A stretch of DNA of 51,913 nucleotides from Mycobacterium sp. 1100029.7 (GTDB lineage Bacteria; Actinomycetota; Actinomycetes; Mycobacteriales; Mycobacteriaceae), in NCBI RefSeq assembly GCF_001665235.1, contig NZ_LZSC01000025.1, positions 1-51,913 of the forward strand. Reading direction: 5' to 3'. Positions 27,748 through 35,319 of the stretch are shown in pieces. A model generated the notes under the pieces. That model did no database searches. It was not told where the DNA came from and saw only the letters and a program-made list of their open reading frames with translations. Position 1 is the stretch's first letter, and the number at the start of each line of letters is the position of its first letter. The position numbers and the translations under genes are program-made.

Positions 27748-29690
27748 GGCGCAAGGCCTTTGGGGGCTATCCGGGAAATCCGAGATTCTATGTCGTAGGG
27801 CACGATGATCGCGGTCGCGCCCCTGATACGGCTGACTGCGCGGGCCATTCTGTCGGCGGTGCGGTCGTGAAGAAGCCGGCCGAGCAACGGCGAAAAAGTG
27901 CGGCGAGGCAACAGTACGGTGACCTTGCTGTCCGGGTGATCGTTGAGGACCCTACAGACCAGATCGTATGCCGCGCGACTCAAGTGCCGGTCCGGACAGT
28001 TGATCAACCACAGTGGGGTGTCGTGTTCGTAACGCTTCCAACGCTCACGGAGCTCCGTCGCCCGGTCCACGTCGATCACGAAGTGCACCGCCGTCAAGTC
28101 GTCAGCGTGGAGCCCGTATCCCAGCCGCAACGCCTCAACCTCGGCGAGGTCGACGGAATCGACGAAAACCAGGACTCGAAGACGTGGATGCCTGTCCAGG
28201 TCGATGTCTTTTCCGTGTGACATCTCCAGCACGGACGCCTCGGCACGATATTTCCGGTTGAGTCTCATCAAGGTGAACACCAGTACCGGGAAGACAATTA
28301 CCACGAGCCACGCACCTTCGGTGAACTTCGCCACTGCGAAGATTCCCACCACGACCGTCGAGAGAATTCCGGCGGAAAAGTTCACGAGCAGCTTGCGTCG
28401 CCAGCCCGATCCACGTTGAGTCAGATGGTATTTCGCCATGCCGTAACCGGCCATCGAGAATCCGGTGAACACACCTATCGCGAAGAACGGGACCAGGTGG
28501 CTCACCTTCGCCTCGGTGACGACGAGCAGTGTCAGAGCCAGCCCGGCGAGCAGCAGGATGCCGTTGGAGAACACCAGGCGATGGCCGCGCTTGGTCAATG
28601 GTCGCGGCAGGAAGCGATCCTCGGCGACAAAACTCGCCAGCGCGGGAAAGCCGTTGAAGCTGGTGTTACAACCGGTGAAAAGGATCGCCGCGGTCGAGGC
28701 CTGCACCAGAAGGTACAACATGTGGCCGAACGCGCTGTTGCCGAATACCGCGTGGGCGATCTCGGACAACATCGACGGATACTCATCGAGATACGGCACG
28801 GCATGAGTGACGTGCGCGAGCCAGGCAACGCCCGCGAGCAGGAACCCCAGAATGCACGCCATCAACGTGATGATCCGGCGCGCATTAACACCTTCGGGCT
28901 TGCGAAAAACATCGACACTGTTCGAAACCGCCTCGATACCGGTCAGGGAGGCGCCGCCATTGGCGAACGCGCGCAGCACGATCAACACCGTCGCACCCAT
29001 CACCAACCCGCCACCTTGGTGCACCGGTACCGCCCCCGCGATATGCTGCGGATCGTATTTCGGCAGTCCCCAGGCAATTTCACGGACGAAACCGGTCAGA
29101 ATCGTGATCGTAATCATCGCGACGAACGCATACGTCGACAGGGCGAACGCCCGGCCCGACCGACGTAGTCCGCGCAGGTTGACCACGCAGATCAACACCA
29201 CTGCGGCCAAGGTGATTTCCAGGTGATAGGGACGGAGCACCGGAACCGCCGAGACCACCGCGACGGTCGCGGCCGCGGGTTGTACCGCCACGGTAACCAC
29301 GTAGTCGATCAGCAGCGCCGCGACGGCGACCTGCGCTACCCGTGGGCCGAAGTTCTCCCGTGCGACGGTGTAGGAACCGCCGGATCGCGCATAGGTCATG
29401 ACAACCTGTCGGTACGACGCCGACACCAGCGCAAGGATAACCAGAATCACACCGGTGATCGGCAACAGCAATGCGAAGGCCGCCATACCCGCTGCTGGTA
29501 AGAGTTCGATCATTATCTGTTCCGGACCATACGCGGTCGAGGAGATCGCGTCCGGCGCAAGCGCTCCCAAAGCAATAGGATTTGACAACCGTTCCGACTC
29601 CAACTGATCAGTGGTCAGCGGCTTTCCGAGAAAGATGTGCTTGCACCGATCAGTAAGCGAAAGTGGCATTCCGGGGCGTGGCGTCGTCAC
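27708..29690 (-). CDS. KimA-like APC-family potassium importer, copy 2
   Basis: A 660-residue membrane transporter. About twelve transmembrane helices fill residues 35-465; a cytosolic domain of roughly 190 residues follows. Sequence and layout resemble Bacillus subtilis KimA (YdaO), a high-affinity proton-potassium symporter whose C-terminal domain binds cyclic di-AMP; the helix 1 region AISSTAYGPEQIMIEL and ANGGASLTGIEAVSN match the family. M. tuberculosis has a relative, Rv2690c, beside trk genes. The GTG at 29690 has an AAGGGA ribosome site and lies 25 bp after the first copy. The last 15 or so residues extend past the end of the paralogue and overlap the methyltransferase gene antisense. 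Potassium as substrate is inferred. Confidence 0.82.
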   Translation of the reverse strand: MTTPRPGMPLSLTDRCKHIFLGKPLTTDQLESERLSNPIALGALAPDAISSTAYGPEQIMIELLPAAGMAAFALLLPITGVILVILALVSASYRQVVMTYARSGGSYTVARENFGPRVAQVAVAALLIDYVVTVAVQPAAATVAVVSAVPVLRPYHLEITLAAVVLICVVNLRGLRRSGRAFALSTYAFVAMITITILTGFVREIAWGLPKYDPQHIAGAVPVHQGGGLVMGATVLIVLRAFANGGASLTGIEAVSNSVDVFRKPEGVNARRIITLMACILGFLLAGVAWLAHVTHAVPYLDEYPSMLSEIAHAVFGNSAFGHMLYLLVQASTAAILFTGCNTSFNGFPALASFVAEDRFLPRPLTKRGHRLVFSNGILLLAGLALTLLVVTEAKVSHLVPFFAIGVFTGFSMAGYGMAKYHLTQRGSGWRRKLLVNFSAGILSTVVVGIFAVAKFTEGAWLVVIVFPVLVFTLMRLNRKYRAEASVLEMSHGKDIDLDRHPRLRVLVFVDSVDLAEVEALRLGYGLHADDLTAVHFVIDVDRATELRERWKRYEHDTPLWLINCPDRHLSRAAYDLVCRVLNDHPDSKVTVLLPRRTFSPLLGRLLHDRTADRMARAVSRIRGATAIIVPYDIESRISRIAPKGLAPQASSVARMHTVT

Positions 29691-29715
29691 GGGCGTCCCT
29701 TCATAGGTGAGTAGT

Positions 29716-31662
29716 TCAAGAGACTCGGGTCACTTCAGCGATCCGGGATTCGATGTCGTAGGGCACGATCTGTGCCGTCGCACCCGGGATGCGGCTGACG
29801 GCGCGTGCGATCTTGTCCGCGGTGCGGTCGTGCAGGAATCGGCCAACCCAGGCCGAGTAGGTCCGGCGGGGCAACAACACCGTGACGTTCGTATCTGGGT
29901 GATCATCGAGAACGCGGAAGACCAGATCATGTGCGGCCCTGGCCAAATGGCGATCCGGACAATCGACAAGACGCAGCGGAGTGTGATGCTCGAAGTGCTC
30001 CCAGCGCTGCTGTAGCCGCTCGGCACTCATGGCATCCAGCATGAAATGCACCGCCGTCAAGTCGTCGGCGTGTAGTCCGTTGCCGTAGCGCAGTGCCTCG
30101 ATTTCGGCGAGGTCGACGGCATCGACAAAAACCAACACCCGATGCCGCGTGTACCGGGAGAACACTGGACTTTCGGCGTGCGACACCTCCAGTACCGAGG
30201 CCTCGGCACGGTACTGCTGGTTGAGCCGCATCAACGCAAAGACCAAGAGCGGAAAGACAATAACAATAAGCCACGCACCTTCGGTGAACTTCGCTACCGC
30301 GAAGATCCCCACCACGATCGTCGACAACACCCCTGCCGAGAAGTTGATTGAAGCTTTGCGTCGCCATCCCGATTCGCGATGGGTCCAGTAGTGCTTCGTC
30401 ATGCCGTAACCGGCCATCGAGAACCCGGTGAACACGCCAATCGCGTAGAACGGCACCAGCGCGTCGACGGAACCGCCGGTGATGACGAGCAACGCCACCG
30501 CCAGTGCGGTGAGAGTGAGAATGCCGTTGGAAAACACCAATCGGTGACCCCGTTTCATCAACGGACGGGGCATAAACCGGTCTTCGGCGACGAAGCTGGC
30601 CAAGGCGGGAAATCCGTTGAAGCTGGTATTGCCGCCCGTGTACAGGATGGCCGCGGTCGATGCCTGCAGCAGGAAGTACAGGATTTGTCCGAACAGGCCG
30701 TGTCCGAACACCGCCCGTGCGATTTCAGACAACATCGACGGATAACCGTCGATGTAGGGAGCGGCGTGGGTGACATGGGTCAACCACGCCACGCCCGCCA
30801 GTAAGAACCCGAGAATGCACGCCATCACAGTCATCACCCGACGAGCGTTGACACCTTCGGGCTTACGCAGGCTGTTGACAGTGTTCGAGATGGCTTCCAC
30901 ACCTGTCAGCGACGAGCCGCCATTGGCGAACGCGCGCAACACAATCAACAACGTCGCACCCATGATCAATCCGCCGCCATGGTGAATCGGTACAACGCCC
31001 GCCAAGTGTTGCGGATCGTATGTCGGCAAATTGCCCATCAATTCGCGAACAACGCCAGTGACGATTGTCAGCGACACCATCGCCGTGAAGGCGTAAGTCG
31101 GGAGCGCGAAGGGAACGCCGGCTTCCCGCAGTCCACGCAGGTTGGCGAAGCACATCACCAGCACGACGCCCACCGTGATCTCCAGGCTGAAGGGCCCCAA
31201 CACGGGTAACGCCGACACCACCGCCACCGTCCCGGCGGCGCACTGCACTGCGACCGTGACGACGTAGTCGATCAGCAACGCCGCAGCAGCAATTTGAGCG
31301 ACCCGGGGCCCGAAGTTCTCGCGGGCAACCACATACGAACCGCCCGAACGGGTGTAGACCATGACCACCTGGCGATAAGATGCCGAAACCAACACCAGGA
31401 TCAACAGGATGACACCGGTGACGGGCAGCAGCAATGCGAACGCGGCCATTCCCGCCGCCGGCAACAATTCGATCATGATCTGTTCGGAGCCGTAGGCCGT
31501 CGAAGAAATCGCATCGGGCGAGAGCACTCCCAGTGCAACTGGGTTCGACAATTTCTCGTGCTGCAGCTGATCGTTGATCAATGGTTTTCCGAGAAAACCC
31601 CGCTTGCATACGTCGGAAAACGACGACCATGTTTTGTGCCTAGCAGCCAAAGATGTTGTCAC
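29716..31662 (-). CDS. KimA-like APC-family potassium importer, copy 1
   Basis: A 648-residue paralogue of the next gene, similar along its whole length. Identical stretches include TSFNGFPALASFVAEDRF, GILSTxVVGIFAVAKFTEGAW (one difference) and IVPYDIESRI. Twelve transmembrane segments precede a soluble C-terminal domain that starts around YRAEASVLEVSH. By family it is a proton-coupled potassium importer of the KimA type, with a regulatory tail that may bind cyclic di-AMP, a nucleotide mycobacteria make with DisA. GTG at 31662 follows an AAAGGAA site. Divergent from a potassium channel gene across a 482-bp spacer. Two nearly equivalent importers in tandem suggest different affinity or regulation. 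Confidence 0.82.
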   Translation of the reverse strand: MTTSLAARHKTWSSFSDVCKRGFLGKPLINDQLQHEKLSNPVALGVLSPDAISSTAYGSEQIMIELLPAAGMAAFALLLPVTGVILLILVLVSASYRQVVMVYTRSGGSYVVARENFGPRVAQIAAAALLIDYVVTVAVQCAAGTVAVVSALPVLGPFSLEITVGVVLVMCFANLRGLREAGVPFALPTYAFTAMVSLTIVTGVVRELMGNLPTYDPQHLAGVVPIHHGGGLIMGATLLIVLRAFANGGSSLTGVEAISNTVNSLRKPEGVNARRVMTVMACILGFLLAGVAWLTHVTHAAPYIDGYPSMLSEIARAVFGHGLFGQILYFLLQASTAAILYTGGNTSFNGFPALASFVAEDRFMPRPLMKRGHRLVFSNGILTLTALAVALLVITGGSVDALVPFYAIGVFTGFSMAGYGMTKHYWTHRESGWRRKASINFSAGVLSTIVVGIFAVAKFTEGAWLIVIVFPLLVFALMRLNQQYRAEASVLEVSHAESPVFSRYTRHRVLVFVDAVDLAEIEALRYGNGLHADDLTAVHFMLDAMSAERLQQRWEHFEHHTPLRLVDCPDRHLARAAHDLVFRVLDDHPDTNVTVLLPRRTYSAWVGRFLHDRTADKIARAVSRIPGATAQIVPYDIESRIAEVTRVS

Positions 31663-32144
31663 AAGCCAAATTCCTTTACCCCGAAGGTGAAACTCGCCGA
31701 AAGCCTAGCTTCTACAAGATGCCGTGTCTCGTCCGCGGATGACTGCACGGAACGCCAAAGTCCGAAAAGCCACAGAATGTTGCCAGTAACACTGGCAGGA
31801 CATTCGCAGGCAGACATCTTCGTGTAACAAAAAAGCGCTGCCAAGTAACAACAACACTGTTAATCGGATGCCAACTGAGAAGTTGCTGGCAACTTCCGGC
31901 GAATTGTGTGAGCTGAGGCACCTTCAGGCCAACCGTTGCGCGTGTCTGCATCGGATACTGGTTCGAATAGGCGAATTTCCTCTGAATCAATTGTGCCGCA
32001 ACATGTTTGCGCTCCCTGTGGGTCTGCGCCGGACCTACCCAGCGACTTTTACTGCGGCTCACAGGAATTCATCGACCGTTAAGATCGGCTAATGTACTGA
32101 ATCTCTTGGAGCAGCATAAACACTTCGCGAAGGGGTCACATCTC
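31663..32144. promoter_or_regulatory. 482-bp divergent control region of the potassium genes
   Basis: No convincing gene; short frames here have poor composition. The region is less GC-rich than its surroundings. It holds GTTGCCAGTAAC at 31779-31790, within the inverted repeat TGCCAGT-AAC-ACTGGCA (31781-31797). The same word with one change, GTTGCCAGCAAC, occurs on the minus strand at 31882-31893, within the perfect repeat AAGTTGC-TG-GCAACTT (31880-31895). CAACT-N4-AGTTG-N4-CAACT (31872-31894) repeats every 9 bp. A TAATGT -10 box (32090-32095) can serve the channel gene. I could not recognise a cyclic di-AMP riboswitch by eye. Confidence 0.6.
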
Positions 32145-33902
32145 ATGCACCAATGCGTCATCGTCAGCGGTGATGACGCGCTGGCGACGACGATCATCGA
32201 TGAGCTGAAAAGGGCAGGCGCGAGCGTCTCCAGGCTCCTCGATTCCGACCTCGCCGGCGCCCGTGTCAAGACCGAACTCGCCAAAGCGGGGGTGGCCCAC
32301 GCGTCGGCAGTGGTGTGCGCGGGTATCGACGACGCCACCAACCTCGAGATTGCATTGCTGGCAAGAAAAGCGAACCCGGACATTCGCGTCGTGGCTCGAT
32401 TGGCCAATGACGTATTGCGAGAGGCGGTTACCGCCGACGACGGGCCCAGTGCGATTCTCGGCGTCGCCGACCTCGCGGCGCCCGTTGTGGTCGAGGCGTG
32501 TCTGGCCCGTACGACGCACCCGTTCGAGGCGGCCGGTACGCAGTTCGTCGTGTTCGGCGCCGAGGCGCCCTACGATGCGACATTGCGTGAGATCTACGGT
32601 GACCTCGACCCGGTCGCCATCGTCAAGGGCGAGAACACGTTCAACCCCGGCGAAGTGGTCGTCTGTCCTGGGCGTGACATGCGCGTCGCCGCGGGCGACT
32701 GGACTGCAATGATCGGCACGAAAGACGATCTGACTACCGCTGGCATAAAGGCCCCGAGCCAAACCAGAACCCGGTCGCGCCAGTCTCGGTTGCGCCGGAT
32801 GGTTACCGCCGCGCGCGCCCTGTCCAGTGACGTCAATCCCGCGTTCTATCCGGTGATAGTCGCCCTGGGGGTATTGATCCTCGGGTCGACGACGCTATTG
32901 CACTTCTCCTACACACACCCCGGGATGTCCTGGGTCGACGCGTTCTACTTTACGAACGAAACGATCACCACAACGGGATACGGAGACTTCAGCTTCGCCA
33001 GCCAACCGACATGGCTTCGGGTGTATGCCGCCGTGTTGATGCTGGGTGGCGTGACCACCACCGCCCTGCTCGTCTCGTTTGTCGCCGACGTCATGCTGTC
33101 GCGTCGATTTGTCTGGTCGTCCGGGCGGCCGCGGGCCCGGCACCTACGCAACCACATCATTGTCGTCGGGCTCAGCGCCCTGGGCATCCGTGTCATCAGT
33201 GACTTGATCGCCGAGGGGTACGACGTTGCAGTGGTCGAACGCGACCAGAGCAACCCGTTCTTGTCGACGATGGACGAACTCGACGTACCGGTCATTTTCG
33301 GAGACGCCACGCTGCGACAGACATTAGAAGCTGCCCGCGTCGACACGGCCCGCGCGGTGGCGGTTCTGACCCGCGATGACATGGTCAACATCGAGTCCGG
33401 GATCGTGATCCGCGAGATGCTTTCCTCCCAGGAATCAGCCACCGGCAACCGGTGGAGTGAAGTCCCGTTGGTGTTGCGGGTGTACGACCACGATCTCGGA
33501 TCGGCTGTCGCACAACGTTTTGGGTTCGAAAATGTGCGCTCCACCGTCGAATTGGCCGCACCATGGTTCATCGGTGCCGCTATGGGTTTGCAGGTGCTGG
33601 GGACGTTCTCGGTCGGAAACCGATCTTTCTTGGTCGGTGGGATGCATGTACAGCCGGGCAGCGAGCTCGACGGTCTGCGGATGTTCGAGGTTTCGACGCA
33701 GACTCGGGTGATCGCAATCACTCGGGACGACGCGCCGGTTCAGCTGCATCCCCGCCGCGATGCCCGGCTCAGTGCCGGGGACACCGTCTACCTCGTCGGC
33801 CCGTACCGCGAACTGCTGGCGACCCTGCGCAAGGGACAGCCGCCGACGGACGACGGTCTGTGCCCAAACGGGGAATCCCAAGCGACACGTCAATCCGCTT
33901 AA
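32145..33902 (+). CDS. Two-helix potassium channel with RCK/TrkA domains on both sides
   Basis: A 585-residue protein. An RCK/TrkA-N module with a TrkA-C-like part fills residues 1-195. A basic linker leads to membrane helix 1 (about 235-255), a pore loop with the selectivity filter TTTGYGD (275-281), and helix 2 (about 292-315). A second TrkA-N Rossmann domain begins at HIIVVGLSALGIRV (about 337-350) and continues to a TrkA-C-like end. It should form a tetrameric potassium-selective channel gated by ligand binding. Usual bacterial relatives have only the C-terminal RCK. I choose ATG 32145, with AAGGGG at 32130-32135; the upstream extension to 32007 lies in the control region. It is divergent from two potassium importers. 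Confidence 0.85.
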   Translation: MHQCVIVSGDDALATTIIDELKRAGASVSRLLDSDLAGARVKTELAKAGVAHASAVVCAGIDDATNLEIALLARKANPDIRVVARLANDVLREAVTADDGPSAILGVADLAAPVVVEACLARTTHPFEAAGTQFVVFGAEAPYDATLREIYGDLDPVAIVKGENTFNPGEVVVCPGRDMRVAAGDWTAMIGTKDDLTTAGIKAPSQTRTRSRQSRLRRMVTAARALSSDVNPAFYPVIVALGVLILGSTTLLHFSYTHPGMSWVDAFYFTNETITTTGYGDFSFASQPTWLRVYAAVLMLGGVTTTALLVSFVADVMLSRRFVWSSGRPRARHLRNHIIVVGLSALGIRVISDLIAEGYDVAVVERDQSNPFLSTMDELDVPVIFGDATLRQTLEAARVDTARAVAVLTRDDMVNIESGIVIREMLSSQESATGNRWSEVPLVLRVYDHDLGSAVAQRFGFENVRSTVELAAPWFIGAAMGLQVLGTFSVGNRSFLVGGMHVQPGSELDGLRMFEVSTQTRVIAITRDDAPVQLHPRRDARLSAGDTVYLVGPYRELLATLRKGQPPTDDGLCPNGESQATRQSA

Positions 33903-33961
33903 CGCGCAACGCTATCGGATTGTCTAAAGGGGGTATCTTTGCGCTCAAATTGGAATGACGA

Positions 33962-35257
33962 GTGATCGGCTTCGCGGCGCTCCCGCCGGAAGTCAATTCC
34001 GGCCGCATGTACGCAGGCCCAGGGTCCGGGCCTATGCTAGCCGCTGCCCAAGCATGGGAAGACCTTGCCGCCGAACTGTATTCGACATGTCACTCCTATC
34101 AGTCTGTGATCTCGGGGCTCACTTCGGGGCAGTGGCTCGGTCCCTCGTCGGTGATGATGACGGGTGCCGCAGCGACGTACCTGGCGTGGATGAGCAGGAC
34201 CGCCGCCCAAGCCGACCAGACGGCAGGTCAAGCCCTGGCCGCGGTCTCCGCCTACGAAACGGCCTACGCCGCAACGGTCCCGCCGACGGAGGTGTCCGCG
34301 AACCGCAGTCTCCTGATGTCGCTGATTGCCACCAATCTGCTGGGGCAGAACACGCCTCAGATTGCCGCGACGGAGGCTGAATATGGCGAGATGTGGGCGC
34401 AAGATGCGGCAGCTATGTACGGATACGCGGGTTCAGCAGCGACCGCTACGCAGCTGACTCCCTACAACCCGCCGCAGCAGAACACCAATTCCGGTGGCCT
34501 GACCAGTCAGTCGAACGCTGTGACACAGGCCGGTGAAGTGCCAGCTGGTCGTTCGATGCCGTCCCTGTCTGACGTGGTGACCGACCCGACATCCGGTCTG
34601 GGCTTGTCGACTCCTAGGGACGCAATCGATCTGGGTGCCGACGCAATTGCGTACGGAGTTGACGCTCCTCTGGCGCCCCTAGGAGCAATATCCCTCCCAA
34701 TCGACCTGGTCGGCGCCCAGACCGGTTTGCATACCGACGACATTGTCAGCGACTGGGACTCGAAAGGTGTTGCGCCCGAGGCAGTAGTCGGGAGCGTGAC
34801 CCCACCTGTCTCGGCGACAGCGCCGGAGGGTTTGTCCAGCAGGGTGTCTGCGGGCTTGGGCGAAGCTGACACCGTCGGCAGGCTATCGGTCCCGCCGACA
34901 TGGGCCTCAGCGACTCCGGCGGTACGTCCGATCGCGCTGGCCCTGCCGGCCACACCTGCCGCTATCGCGCCGCAAGGTGCGAATTTCAACATGGAAAGCA
35001 CTTTCGGTGAGATGGCCATGGCGGGGACTGCCGGGCGTGCTCTCCGTGAGGGCTTCGGCCCGCGCGGCCGCGCGCAGCAGAGCGCGGCGGCCAACGCGCG
35101 GCAACCCGTCGAAGAAGACGACGCCGCCGAGAACGAACCGCGGACTGTAGTCACCGGAATTGCCGCTGAGATAAGGGAATTCGCGCGCCTGCGCGCAGAG
35201 GGACTGATCTCCGACGACGAGTACACCGAGCAGAGGAATCGGCTCCTGGGCCGTTAG
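33962..35257 (+). CDS. PPE-family protein, SVP subfamily, with SHOCT-like C-terminus
   Basis: A 431-residue PPE protein. The N-terminal PPE domain (about residues 1-165) has LPPEVNSGRMYAGPG and the WxG turn in GQWLG. The subfamily motif GxxSVPxxW is present as GRLSVPPTW in the C-terminal half. The last 35 residues, with EIREFARLRAEGLI and DEYTEQRNRLL, match the SHOCT short helical domain. PPE proteins are normally exported by type VII secretion with a PE partner, but no PE or ESX gene is here, so a distant partner is needed. The start is probably GTG at 33962 without a strong ribosome site. Function unknown. Confidence 0.9.
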   Translation: MIGFAALPPEVNSGRMYAGPGSGPMLAAAQAWEDLAAELYSTCHSYQSVISGLTSGQWLGPSSVMMTGAAATYLAWMSRTAAQADQTAGQALAAVSAYETAYAATVPPTEVSANRSLLMSLIATNLLGQNTPQIAATEAEYGEMWAQDAAAMYGYAGSAATATQLTPYNPPQQNTNSGGLTSQSNAVTQAGEVPAGRSMPSLSDVVTDPTSGLGLSTPRDAIDLGADAIAYGVDAPLAPLGAISLPIDLVGAQTGLHTDDIVSDWDSKGVAPEAVVGSVTPPVSATAPEGLSSRVSAGLGEADTVGRLSVPPTWASATPAVRPIALALPATPAAIAPQGANFNMESTFGEMAMAGTAGRALREGFGPRGRAQQSAAANARQPVEEDDAAENEPRTVVTGIAAEIREFARLRAEGLISDDEYTEQRNRLLGR

Positions 35258-35319
35258 GGGGCGCGGTCGTCGTCGGTGAAGAGCTGGTCGGGCCGGTACT
35301 GGGTGGCCACGCGATTGAG
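35254..35319 (-). pseudogene. C-terminal remnant of a second FAD oxidoreductase
   Basis: Directly after the TAG stop of the FAD oxidoreductase, and in the same frame, the DNA encodes LNRVATQYRPDQLF plus a few more residues and a TAA. This lines up with the end of the intact gene (LNSVRQKYDPNQIM). It therefore looks like the tail of a lost paralogue, joined to the surviving copy exactly at the stop codon. Its own stop overlaps the PPE gene end. Confidence 0.6.

Noticed and set aside
31712..32062. 116-residue frame in the potassium spacer
   Set aside because: No ribosome site, odd composition, and it spans the inverted repeats; treated as non-coding.
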